From a virus, in the IMG/VR virus record IMGVR_UViG_3300027754_000437, positions 1 through 24,018 of that record: DNA of 24,018 nt. One strand, given 5' to 3'. The notes beneath the pieces were generated by a model that searched no databases, was not told where the DNA came from, and worked only from the letters and a program-made list of their open reading frames with translations. The position numbers and the translations under genes are program-made. Of this stretch, positions 1 through 6,316 are shown piece after piece; positions within the stretch are counted from its first letter, which is position 1, and the number at the start of each line of letters is the position of its first letter.

Positions 1-473
1 ATATTGATTTAGCAATTAAACAGAAAGCCGCTTTAGATGCAGCTGAAGCTCTTATCTTAATTAAAGAGAAAGAAAAAGATGCTCTAAGAGTAGCTAATAA
101 ACAAACGATTGAAAGATTAGAAGCTGACAGGAAAGCTGAGATTGAGCGTATCGCTAAAGATACTGCTGATAAAGTTAAGTTAGCTCGAGAAGCTCAAAGA
201 CAAGAAATGCTTGGATATATAATTAAAGCTTTGGTAGGGGTAGGAATATTATTTTTAATACTTGGAGGATTGCTTCGTAGTATTAGTATGGGTATAGTAT
301 CGATATCATCATTAGCTTTAGCATATACCGCTGCTACAGTACCAATGTGGGTTATATCCTCTATAGTAGGTTTGATGGTATTAATTATAGTATGGAGCGC
401 ACACTCAAAAAATATTACAGGCGCTGTTAAACATAAAGCTGGCATATTAAAAGCCCCTCCACCAGAGAGTTAA
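1..473 (+). CDS. C-terminal part of coiled-coil membrane protein (5' partial)
   Basis: The reading frame is open from the window edge (first full codon at base 3) to a stop at 471-473, so the true start lies upstream; the internal ATG at 207 is not needed as a start. The first ~68 visible codons encode a charged Ala/Glu/Lys/Arg-rich stretch typical of a long alpha-helical coiled coil. Three hydrophobic segments follow, starting about YIIKALVGVGILF, ISMGIVSISSLAL and VISSIVGLMVLII, and then a short basic/proline tail. This predicts a membrane-anchored protein with a helical stalk. A lysis or envelope role is possible for a phage protein of this shape, but no family was recognised. It converges on the next gene with only 8 bp between them and no visible terminator. 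Confidence 0.7.
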   Translation, partial: IDLAIKQKAALDAAEALILIKEKEKDALRVANKQTIERLEADRKAEIERIAKDTADKVKLAREAQRQEMLGYIIKALVGVGILFLILGGLLRSISMGIVSISSLALAYTAATVPMWVISSIVGLMVLIIVWSAHSKNITGAVKHKAGILKAPPPES

Positions 474-481
474 TTCATCAG

Positions 482-1027
482 TTAAATCTCAACACTATAA
501 TGTTTACTTGGACTCTTCCAAGTAAAGCTAACGTTTGATTTAATCCAACTTTCATCAGGCCAAACTGTTTTATTATTAGGGTAAGCTACCCATTGGCCAG
601 TATTTAGACTAATAATATGGTGATTTTTATGTTGATCCGGTATTTCAGACCAACCACCTACTGCCCAGTCAATCGTAAATATATAATTACCTTTACGGGT
701 TATTTTATCTCTACCATAACACTCAACAGGTCTATTTTTTAAAAAATTAAATTCGTGAACAGTGCTATATCTACTAAAACCGTCCCACCACACGCATATA
801 TCTATTGGTAACGGTTCGCAAGGTTTACTACAGATCATATGTACTGGCACCCTAGCCCACTGTGCTCCATTTTCAAGCATAACTTGAAACATTGGTACTC
901 GATGCGGTTCAGCTCTAAATCCGAACACAAAACCATGTGTAAATTCACCATGACCTTCTTGTTCATCAAACAAGAATTCATTTCTTACAAAACAAGGGGT
1001 GTATGGGGTGTCTAATAAAAAAGACAT
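482..1027 (-). CDS. Conserved-looking unknown protein downstream of queE
   Basis: A 181-residue soluble protein rich in aromatic residues and His, with no signal peptide or membrane segment and no family recognised. The fold looks beta-rich: many short segments with alternating hydrophobics, and repeated Trp in VWWDGF, IDWAVGGW and FTWKSP. Its ATG follows the queE stop codon after a single base, so it is almost certainly translated from the queE mRNA by coupling. That position makes a role in 7-deazaguanine metabolism or DNA modification conceivable, but nothing in the sequence shows an enzymatic motif. It could equally be an unrelated gene sharing the operon. Confidence 0.75.
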   Translation of the reverse strand: MSFLLDTPYTPCFVRNEFLFDEQEGHGEFTHGFVFGFRAEPHRVPMFQVMLENGAQWARVPVHMICSKPCEPLPIDICVWWDGFSRYSTVHEFNFLKNRPVECYGRDKITRKGNYIFTIDWAVGGWSEIPDQHKNHHIISLNTGQWVAYPNNKTVWPDESWIKSNVSFTWKSPSKHYSVEI

Positions 1028-1028
1028 T

Positions 1029-1832
1029 TTAAACTTTCAGAGCTAAATTCCACAGCTGTAAATGTAGTCTATTAGAGAATTTAAAGTTATACTTCTTACA
1101 AAGATCTGCAACTATAGGTCCTACTTTAAGTAACTCTTCTCTAGACCCACACATAGGCATAATCCAAACGTTTTGAGCTAGTACTTTAATACTCGGCTCA
1201 TTGATATACTTTTCAAATACTTCTTTGAGGTCTGATTCTTCTTTTGCAACGAACTTAAAACATGCATCATTATCTACAAGATATTTGAGTACTTCCGGTT
1301 TATATCTCTTATCAGCAGGGTCGCCATTGCTAGCTAGTTTAGGTGAGGTGGTATATGTTATAGAGCATTGCAAATCTTCCCACTCTTTATCAGGCATAAT
1401 AGTACCGTTTGTTTCAAAGTCAATAAAGAGCTCCGGCTTTGCAAGCTCCTCAGTAGTAATACGTATATTCCAATTTGCAAATCCCCAGCGCTCGTGAATA
1501 AATTTTACGAACTCAATAAGGTTTTTCTGCTGAATAAAAGGCTCACCACCGGTAATCTTAAGCAGAGCACCTTCACGTAACCTATCATGATAACCGTGCT
1601 TTTCAAACAATTCAGCAATCTCTTCGAAGGTCATCTTGTTTTTCTTTGACCAACTTACATAACTATCACATCCGAAAGGAGCTGCTTCGCTCTTAAAGCC
1701 GATACACGTTAAGTTACACATTGATAGTCTCATAAAGACTGAAGGGTAACCAACATATCTACCTTCACCCTCTAATGTATAAAAAACAAAGTCATCACTC
1801 AAAAAGAGAGTCTTATTAGGGTCGATATTCAT
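1029..1832 (-). CDS. queE: 7-carboxy-7-deazaguanine synthase (QueE), radical SAM
   Basis: A 267-residue radical SAM enzyme that converts 6-carboxy-tetrahydropterin to 7-carboxy-7-deazaguanine, the third step from GTP to preQ0. Family hallmarks are the substrate-side motif YTLEGEGRYVGYPSVFMRLS (residues 18-37), a Cys cluster at C39, C43 and C55, the SAM-binding KITGGEPF, and FETNGTI. The cluster spacing is CX3CX11C, unlike the standard CX3CX2C of radical SAM enzymes: an insertion of about nine residues sits between the second and third Cys, the last of which is in a GCDSY context equivalent to the usual CDT. The start at 1832 is supported by a consensus promoter ending 6 nt upstream. The downstream unknown gene is coupled to it; queD lies upstream on the same strand. 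Confidence 0.93.
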   Translation of the reverse strand: MNIDPNKTLFLSDDFVFYTLEGEGRYVGYPSVFMRLSMCNLTCIGFKSEAAPFGCDSYVSWSKKNKMTFEEIAELFEKHGYHDRLREGALLKITGGEPFIQQKNLIEFVKFIHERWGFANWNIRITTEELAKPELFIDFETNGTIMPDKEWEDLQCSITYTTSPKLASNGDPADKRYKPEVLKYLVDNDACFKFVAKEESDLKEVFEKYINEPSIKVLAQNVWIMPMCGSREELLKVGPIVADLCKKYNFKFSNRLHLQLWNLALKV

Positions 1833-1838
1833 ATGTTT

Positions 1839-1866
1839 ATTATATTACCAACCCGATATATATCAA
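1839..1866 (-). promoter_or_regulatory. Sigma70-type promoter of queE, abutting the start codon
   Basis: On the - strand TTGATA (1866-1861) is followed by 16 nt and TATAAT (1844-1839). The hexamer ends 6 nt before the queE ATG, so the expected transcription start falls on or next to the start codon. There is no Shine-Dalgarno sequence in the gap. Confidence 0.7.
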
Positions 1867-1874
1867 ATAAAATA

Positions 1875-2150
1875 TTAAGTTTTATTTTTAGTTAAATCTG
1901 ATAATTCTTTCAACGCTTGTTCAAAACTAACCTCCGCGACTGCATTTATAGGTTGTAAAGGTTTTTGATTATTTGTTTTAGGTTGCTGTCCTACAATTGC
2001 TTGGTTCATTTTTTCAGAAATTTTATTTTCTAATTCAATACTCTTCGGATCACGTTCTTTAATTGGCATATACGGGTTACTATTAGTCTGCGCTGGACCA
2101 ACCGGACCGGCGCCAGCTACTTGATTATTGTATATATCTTTTAATTTCAT
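1875..2150 (-). CDS. Small unknown protein between queD and queE
   Basis: A 91-residue hydrophilic protein. The N-terminus MKLKDIYNN is followed by a Gly/Pro/Asn-rich segment (residues ~12-32), a charged helix-prone stretch (~33-52) and a C-terminal helix (FEQALKELSDLTKN). No domain was recognised. Its ATG overlaps the end of queD by four bases (ATGA type), so it is translationally coupled to queD. The disordered composition resembles small phage head-associated or adaptor proteins, but this is only an impression. Confidence 0.7.
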   Translation of the reverse strand: MKLKDIYNNQVAGAGPVGPAQTNSNPYMPIKERDPKSIELENKISEKMNQAIVGQQPKTNNQKPLQPINAVAEVSFEQALKELSDLTKNKT

Positions 2151-2902
2151 TTTCTAGGCCCTGCGTTATTACCCCATGACGTGCCTTTAAATAAATCACT
2201 ATATCCTTGTGATTTAGTACCATATAAAGGAGGCGAGTTAGGTTTTATAAATGTATTAATTACAGCTTTTGAAATTAAATTTGCTTGTACATTATCATCT
2301 GACATGCTAGCTGATTGAGGCGCTGGTACCGCAGCTGTTATAGGTTGTTGTGGTTGATCTTCTATCTTTTCCATATCATATGGAGATGTAGCTATAACTT
2401 CTGAAGCTATATATTCTTGAGTTACAAAAGTATTAAATGTTGATGTTGTTATACTTTTTTCTTTTTCGTAAATTGCTGAATTTTCTGGATGCTCCCAGAC
2501 TTCAACCTTTGACACCCAACATCTTTCATTTGTAAATTCTCTAATAAATTTATCTCCAACTTCAAAACAATATTGTGCAAATTTTTCAATTCCGACACCA
2601 TCTGTCATTATCCGAATATCAATAAGACTTTTATTATTTAACTCTTTAAATGTTTGTAAAGCTGGATCTTTATCCCAAACAACTACCGTATGGTCAAACA
2701 TTTGAGCTAGCATACTCTTGAGAGGCTTAAGTGAACCGAAATCTACAACCCAGTTATTTTCATCAACAGTATTACATGAAAACCAAAATTTTGACGTTAA
2801 TTTATATCCGTGTAAATACTTGCAATGACTGCTAGCAAAAGGTTGGCGAAAAGCGCAAGAACCGAGATCTATAATTTTAGTTGAACTGTACATCGATGAC
2901 AT
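2147..2902 (-). CDS. queD: 6-carboxy-tetrahydropterin synthase-like protein (QueD) with C-terminal extension
   Basis: Residues ~1-150 match the 6-pyruvoyl-tetrahydropterin synthase/QueD family, which converts dihydroneopterin triphosphate to 6-carboxy-tetrahydropterin. Visible family features are SSHCKYLHGY with H26, the catalytic-position C27 and H31; VVDFGSLKPLK (52-62); FDH (69-71); the TDGVGIEKFA segment (100-109), where PTxEN-type residues normally lie; and VEVWEH (133-138) with the late Glu. The third canonical zinc ligand (second His of HGH) is Tyr33, and the usual loop between the first His and the Cys is absent. From about residue 165 to 251 there is a Gln/Pro/Ala-rich, probably disordered tail foreign to QueD. 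A second in-frame ATG at codon 4 could also be the start. The gene heads a - strand operon. Confidence 0.85.
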   Translation of the reverse strand: MSSMYSSTKIIDLGSCAFRQPFASSHCKYLHGYKLTSKFWFSCNTVDENNWVVDFGSLKPLKSMLAQMFDHTVVVWDKDPALQTFKELNNKSLIDIRIMTDGVGIEKFAQYCFEVGDKFIREFTNERCWVSKVEVWEHPENSAIYEKEKSITTSTFNTFVTQEYIASEVIATSPYDMEKIEDQPQQPITAAVPAPQSASMSDDNVQANLISKAVINTFIKPNSPPLYGTKSQGYSDLFKGTSWGNNAGPRK

Positions 2903-2909
2903 AAGATAG

Positions 2910-2948
2910 ATATTATATCAGGTTTATCATATCTCAACCAGATAATAT
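2910..2948. repeat. Imperfect inverted repeat in the queD leader
   Basis: On the + strand the left arm ATATTATATCAGGTT (2910-2924) and the right arm AACCAGATAATAT (2936-2948) are complementary apart from one mismatch and a 2-nt bulge, around an 11-nt loop. It lies between the strong queD promoter and the queD start codon, so it could form an mRNA hairpin or serve as an operator. Its low GC makes a terminator unlikely. Confidence 0.45.
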
Positions 2949-2962
2949 ATATTATATGTCTT

Positions 2963-2990
2963 ATTATATCAAAGTTCCTTAAACCGTCAA
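2963..2990 (-). promoter_or_regulatory. Sigma70-type promoter upstream of queD
   Basis: On the - strand TTGACG (2990-2985), a 16-nt spacer and a perfect TATAAT (2968-2963). Unlike most promoters in this window it lies about 60 nt from the start codon, leaving a leader of about 55 nt that carries the inverted repeat at 2910-2948. Confidence 0.65.
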
Positions 2991-2997
2991 CCATTGA

Positions 2998-4452
2998 TCA
3001 ACTAGTCGAGACACTTGCCTTATTTTTTTCTATAGAGCGTTGTCGTTTTGCATCTGCCTCGGCTCTATCTCTTTCAGAACGCGTTACCTTAGGCTTATAA
3101 GCTAGATCAGCAATATAATCAGGTTTTTGATATACAAAAGGCATATATAATTTTGTATAAGCAGGCATATATACCCCATCATCCTTATAAAAATATAAAG
3201 CACCTTGCGCAGATAAATCACTACTTATAACAAATTTAGCATATGCTATTTTATGCTCACGTAAAAGATTTACCGTATCTTTGTCGGCCGGCATTAACAC
3301 GTACGGTATACCTTTCTGCACAATGTTATCTTTTTTAATTATTTTAAATTTTAATTGTTTTAACTGTACCCGCTCTGGTAGGTTAGGGTCTGGTCGCGGC
3401 TTAGGTAGTGGTTTAACCTCCTCAGGTTTAGGAACCGGTTTAACCTGATCAGGTTTAGGAGCTGGTTTTAATTCCTCAGGTTTAGGAGCTGGTTTTAATT
3501 CCTCAGGTTTAGGAGCTGGTTTTACTTCCTGCGCAGGTGCATACCGTCCAGTTTTAACTGATCTGGACTGGGATACCGGTACAAACTCTTCACCTGGATC
3601 TGGAACATTTTGTTCTCTACCTATATCGCGAGACCTCCCAGGTCTTACAATCTCTTTACCTGAAGCTCTTTTCTTGCTCTGTCTGTTACCGGTTTTACCC
3701 GCTTCGTATAAATCTATCAAATTATCTATATCATTAATTGTGTATTCATCTTTAACTAGCTCTTGGGCAGCGATCGCGGCACTGTAAAATGTTGATATGA
3801 CAGATGTATCAGTTATTATAAAGCTTTGATACCCTTTTTTACCGAACATACTTACTTTATTCGTATCTAAATCTTTTTGTTTACCAAGTAATTTGTCACC
3901 TACAGTTGATAACGTTGATAAATCTCCTTTACTAAATTTATCAAAACCTTGTACAGCGGCATTAAGTTTACTATAATCACTACCTATTTTAGTTGCTAAT
4001 GCCCCAGCTTTTGTCCTTAAAGTAGTCCCTGGAACACTAGCTTCTTTTAAATCTACGCCATTGTCGCTAGTTAAAAAATACGTTTTATAAAATTTATATA
4101 AATCTTCAAGGGTGTATTCGTTTGAAAGCAACATTCCTTCTATATCAGCTAAACAATTTAAACCTGATATTTGATTTGATAATAATTCATCAGTCATACT
4201 ACCAATTATAATATTTTTTAATTTTTCAATATTTGTAATGCAATTATTAGTATCGACGTCACGAGGTCTAATAGTAATCATTTTTTGGGTAGGTGCGCCT
4301 GCCACTACAAACATTTCCAATGAACCATCATCATTTTCATATAACACATACCCTTCATACGGATATTTACGATTAGCAGGATCACATTTTAACCTGACTC
4401 GCGTAAGTTTTAACTGTTTATATTCATTTTCGAATATTTTACTTAACTGCAT
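2998..4452 (-). CDS. Unknown protein with Pro/Lys-rich tandem repeat
   Basis: A 484-residue protein starting at the ATG at 4452 (MQLSKIFENEYKQ); a GTG further upstream would run into folE and is rejected. The start is supported by AATAAATA ending 5 nt before it. The N-terminal ~75 residues look like a small compact domain (YEGYVLYENDDGSLEMF). A mostly helical middle (~90-260) follows, then a basic linker and a 9-residue tandem repeat PKPEELKPA (about residues 309-352). The C-terminal ~130 residues form a second globular segment ending in a charged helix. The architecture of two domains tethered by a rigid Pro-rich spacer suggests a structural or packaged protein. The first residues resemble the short capsid-targeting peptides of T4 (I-F-E at 6-8). 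No enzymatic motif was found. Confidence 0.8.
   Translation of the reverse strand: MQLSKIFENEYKQLKLTRVRLKCDPANRKYPYEGYVLYENDDGSLEMFVVAGAPTQKMITIRPRDVDTNNCITNIEKLKNIIIGSMTDELLSNQISGLNCLADIEGMLLSNEYTLEDLYKFYKTYFLTSDNGVDLKEASVPGTTLRTKAGALATKIGSDYSKLNAAVQGFDKFSKGDLSTLSTVGDKLLGKQKDLDTNKVSMFGKKGYQSFIITDTSVISTFYSAAIAAQELVKDEYTINDIDNLIDLYEAGKTGNRQSKKRASGKEIVRPGRSRDIGREQNVPDPGEEFVPVSQSRSVKTGRYAPAQEVKPAPKPEELKPAPKPEELKPAPKPDQVKPVPKPEEVKPLPKPRPDPNLPERVQLKQLKFKIIKKDNIVQKGIPYVLMPADKDTVNLLREHKIAYAKFVISSDLSAQGALYFYKDDGVYMPAYTKLYMPFVYQKPDYIADLAYKPKVTRSERDRAEADAKRQRSIEKNKASVSTS
3422..3529. repeat. 27-bp in-frame tandem repeat (four units)
   Basis: Four consecutive 27-nt units start at 3422, 3449, 3476 and 3503. 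The units at 3449 and 3476 are identical, that at 3503 differs at one base and that at 3422 at several; a decayed fifth copy precedes them near 3395. Each unit encodes nine residues of a Pro-Lys-Glu spacer. Unit number is likely to vary by slippage or recombination. Confidence 0.9.
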
Positions 4453-4457
4453 AACAT

Positions 4458-4465
4458 TATTTATT
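4458..4465 (-). promoter_or_regulatory. T4-late-type octamer before the Pro-rich-repeat gene
   Basis: AATAAATA on the - strand (7 of 8 match to the T4 late promoter TATAAATA), then ATGTT and the ATG at 4452. No TTGA-type -35 box is visible. It overlaps the -35 of the divergent folE promoter. Confidence 0.45.
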
Positions 4466-4491
4466 GATTTTAAAAGTATTGTACATATTAT
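4464..4491 (+). promoter_or_regulatory. Promoter of folE
   Basis: TTGATT (4464-4469), 16 nt, TATTAT (4486-4491), then 6 nt to the folE ATG. No Shine-Dalgarno sequence is present. Confidence 0.55.
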
Positions 4492-4497
4492 ATACAG

Positions 4498-5157
4498 ATG
4501 ATACCAAGAGTTAAACACCCTACGCTACCAACTGCAAATAGTAATATACCTAGATCTGATGAAGAAAAGGTAGAAATTATTAATAATGCTACGAAAGCAT
4601 ATGAAGGTTTTTTAGATGCATTATGCATTGATTGGCGTAATGATCCTAATAGTGATGGTACCCCTAGACGGGTAGCTAAGTCTTATGTATGTGACTTAAT
4701 AAAAGGATGTTATGATCAACCTCCTAAAATTACTACATTTCCAGCAGATGGTTATGATGGTATTGTTAGTCAGTGTAATATACCAATTGTTTCAATGTGT
4801 TCGCATCATCATCTAGCATTTACAGGTGTAGTACATGTTGCTTATATTCCAAGTTTAGAGGGTAGAGTTATTGGGTTATCTAAACTTAATAGAATTGTAG
4901 AGTTTTATGCTCGACGCCCTCAAATTCAGGAGGGGATGACAATGCAGATTCATTCAGCTATTGATCAAGTATGTGAGAAGAATAAAGGAGTAGCTGTAGT
5001 AGTAAAATGTTCTCATACTTGTGCATGTCATAGAGGGGTTAAACATCACGGTGCTGTTATGATTACTTCTAAGCTTTCAGGTGACTTTTTTAAAGAATCA
5101 GAATGTCGTAAAGAGTTCTACGACTTTATAGCTTCAGCTGAACGAGATAAGCAGTAA
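4498..5157 (+). CDS. folE: GTP cyclohydrolase I (FolE)
   Basis: A 219-residue type I GTP cyclohydrolase, which opens the GTP imidazole ring and makes 7,8-dihydroneopterin triphosphate, the entry step to 7-deazaguanines (and to folate). The core is complete: SMCSHHHLAFTG (99-110) with zinc ligands C101 and H104 and catalytic H103; VAYIPSLEGRVIGLSKLNRI; the RRPQIQE allosteric/active-site strand (139-145); and CSHTCACHRGV (171-181) with H173, zinc ligand C175 and the conserved RG. Length is typical of the bacterial enzyme (~220). It is transcribed divergently from the Pro-rich-repeat gene, and its stop directly abuts that of the convergent protease-like gene. With QueD, QueE and QueC in the same window, its role is very likely preQ0 synthesis rather than folate supply. 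Confidence 0.95.
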   Translation: MIPRVKHPTLPTANSNIPRSDEEKVEIINNATKAYEGFLDALCIDWRNDPNSDGTPRRVAKSYVCDLIKGCYDQPPKITTFPADGYDGIVSQCNIPIVSMCSHHHLAFTGVVHVAYIPSLEGRVIGLSKLNRIVEFYARRPQIQEGMTMQIHSAIDQVCEKNKGVAVVVKCSHTCACHRGVKHHGAVMITSKLSGDFFKESECRKEFYDFIASAERDKQ

Positions 5158-5568
5158 TTAACTTACGTTATTATTTTTAGTAACGTCAATAATACCGCCC
5201 ATTTTCTCTATAAAGGTTTTACCTAATAAAACCTTTTCTTCGTTTTGTTCTCTATTTGCTATAGAAAAAGCAGTATTGGGATATGATTTGTCACCTAACT
5301 TTATATCAAAAAGTACAACTGGTCTATTTTCTATATTACCAGATCCAATATTGATCTTGATATACTCTTGTAATTTTTTAGTTATAACTTTGTCATTAAC
5401 TGTGGTAAATTTAACGTAATCAGCATATTCGTCTATATTTGTACCGTGTAAGACATTATAAGCCCCGTTGCCGCTATCTACTTTAGCTTCAACGGGGCCT
5501 ATTTCACTAAATGTAACTGTCTCTATAAGACCTAATGCATTTTCAAAAAATAAACTGAATGGTATCAC
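5158..5568 (-). CDS. Retropepsin-like aspartic protease (RimK-associated zinc protease-like)
   Basis: A 136-residue protein with the layout of a single-domain retropepsin-like fold: EAKVDSGNGAYNVLHG, with the candidate catalytic Asp-Ser-Gly at 31-33, and near the C-terminus VLLGKTFIEKMGGIIDVTKN (113-132), the hydrophobic-hydrophobic-Gly turn and closing strand seen in this family and in the so-called ATP-dependent zinc protease group next to RimK. It would act as a homodimer if it is a protease. The start is GTG at 5568, supported by a perfect TATAAATA ending 5 nt upstream. The first ~17 residues (MIPFSLFFENALGLIET) precede the domain and resemble a phage capsid-targeting peptide with an L-I-E cleavage-type site. 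Whether it processes phage head proteins or host proteins is unknown. Confidence 0.6.
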   Translation of the reverse strand: MIPFSLFFENALGLIETVTFSEIGPVEAKVDSGNGAYNVLHGTNIDEYADYVKFTTVNDKVITKKLQEYIKINIGSGNIENRPVVLFDIKLGDKSYPNTAFSIANREQNEEKVLLGKTFIEKMGGIIDVTKNNNVS

Positions 5569-5573
5569 TCAAT

Positions 5574-5581
5574 TATTTATA
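5574..5581 (-). promoter_or_regulatory. Perfect T4-type late promoter octamer
   Basis: TATAAATA on the - strand, an 8 of 8 match to the T4 late promoter recognised by gp55, followed by ATTGA and the GTG start codon at 5568. There is no -35 box, as expected for late promoters. The expected start site (+1, 6 nt after the octamer) is the G of GTG. Confidence 0.65.
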
Positions 5582-5587
5582 AAAACC

Positions 5588-5788
5588 TTATTCAGTTACT
5601 GGTTTTGCTTTTAACTCTTTCTTACGCTCTTGTATTTGCTTACGCAGTGTACGTGTAAGCTTACCGATTTCCAGTAAAGCTTTACGTGCACGTGCTGCAG
5701 CAGATGCGTTATCTTTTTCCATAAACTTTGCAACATTTTCTTGAAAATCCGCAAAGTTTGTTTGTAATGATGTAATATTATCGTTCAT
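5588..5788 (-). CDS. Small basic histone H1/Hc1-like protein
   Basis: A 66-residue protein starting at ATG 5788; the longer frame beginning with TTG at 5815 is less likely. The N-terminal half is an acidic/neutral helix. The second half (about residues 28-62) is a strongly basic helix, NASAAARARKALLEIGKL followed by RTLRKQIQERKKELK. The ARARKALLEI...LRK pattern is that of small bacterial and phage histone H1-like (Hc1-type) DNA-binding proteins. A role in DNA compaction in the cell or in the head is the natural reading, but the family call is from pattern memory only. A TATAAAAT sequence lies 7 nt upstream of the start. It lies upstream of the protease-like gene on the same strand. Confidence 0.6.
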   Translation of the reverse strand: MNDNITSLQTNFADFQENVAKFMEKDNASAAARARKALLEIGKLTRTLRKQIQERKKELKAKPVTE

Positions 5789-5834
5789 GCTTTTTATTTT
5801 ATAACATAATATCAAGTAATCAACTAACGCTTTG

Positions 5835-5842
5835 CATAAATA
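5835..5842 (+). promoter_or_regulatory. T4-late-type octamer before the 155-aa gene
   Basis: CATAAATA (7 of 8 match to TATAAATA), then TTCAT and ATG at 5848. No -35 box is visible. It is divergent from the H1-like gene. Confidence 0.5.
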
Positions 5843-5847
5843 TTCAT

Positions 5848-6315
5848 ATGCGTATGACCAATAATGATGAAAAGAATATATTTAACAGTTATCATAAATT
5901 ATATGAATCCGGCCCAGTAGCTAATATGGGTAGAGGAGCTCCAGGGTCAACAGCTAATCAAATTAATGTCGGATCGTCTGGACCAGTTATACCTAAATCC
6001 CCTATAGCTGCATTAAAAGGTGAAGTACCATTAACTTCATCACCATCCCCTGAGAATAATGAAGAAGAATGTCAAGGCGAATCATTAGAAATGGCTAAGA
6101 GTCAATTAATAAGCACTGCAGATAAATCGATTGAACTATTTGATATGATCCATAATGAACATCATGGGATTGAAGCATGGGCTGCTTCGAAAATTACTTT
6201 AGCAGAAGATTATATTAATACGGTTTATGATTATATGAAATATAAGAGTTCAGATAATCAAACAACTAGTGTGGAGGTTAAGCATATCGACTCCATGGAA
6301 GATTTAGATGTTTAA
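5848..6315 (+). CDS. Unknown phage protein with helical C-terminal domain
   Basis: 155 residues from ATG 5848; a second ATG at 5854 is possible, but the octamer spacing favours the first. The N-terminus (NIFNSYHKLYESGP) is an amphipathic stretch ending in L-Y-E-S, similar to T4 capsid-targeting peptides. A Gly/Pro/Ser-rich linker (~25-70) and an acidic patch follow. The helical segment at ~85-135 (TADKSIELFDMI, EAWAASKITLAEDYINTVYDYM) has a W-x3-KI-x2-A-x-DYI pattern that I associate with small uncharacterised proteins of T4-like marine phages. The function is unknown; a head or internal protein is plausible. It converges with the next gene with a 1-bp gap. Confidence 0.75.
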   Translation: MRMTNNDEKNIFNSYHKLYESGPVANMGRGAPGSTANQINVGSSGPVIPKSPIAALKGEVPLTSSPSPENNEEECQGESLEMAKSQLISTADKSIELFDMIHNEHHGIEAWAASKITLAEDYINTVYDYMKYKSSDNQTTSVEVKHIDSMEDLDV

Positions 6316-6316
6316 G

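Noticed and set aside
2912-2937. TTGAGA-N14-TATAAT as a second queD promoter
   Set aside because: The spacer of 14 nt is too short; the upstream TTGACG-N16-TATAAT is far better.
4453-4518. Longer GTG-started version of the Pro-rich-repeat gene
   Set aside because: It would overlap the folE start and promoter; the ATG at 4452 has a well-placed octamer and a typical N-terminus.
5789-5815. TTG start extending the H1-like gene
   Set aside because: The ATG at 5788 follows an AT-rich -10-like element and gives the usual size of such proteins.
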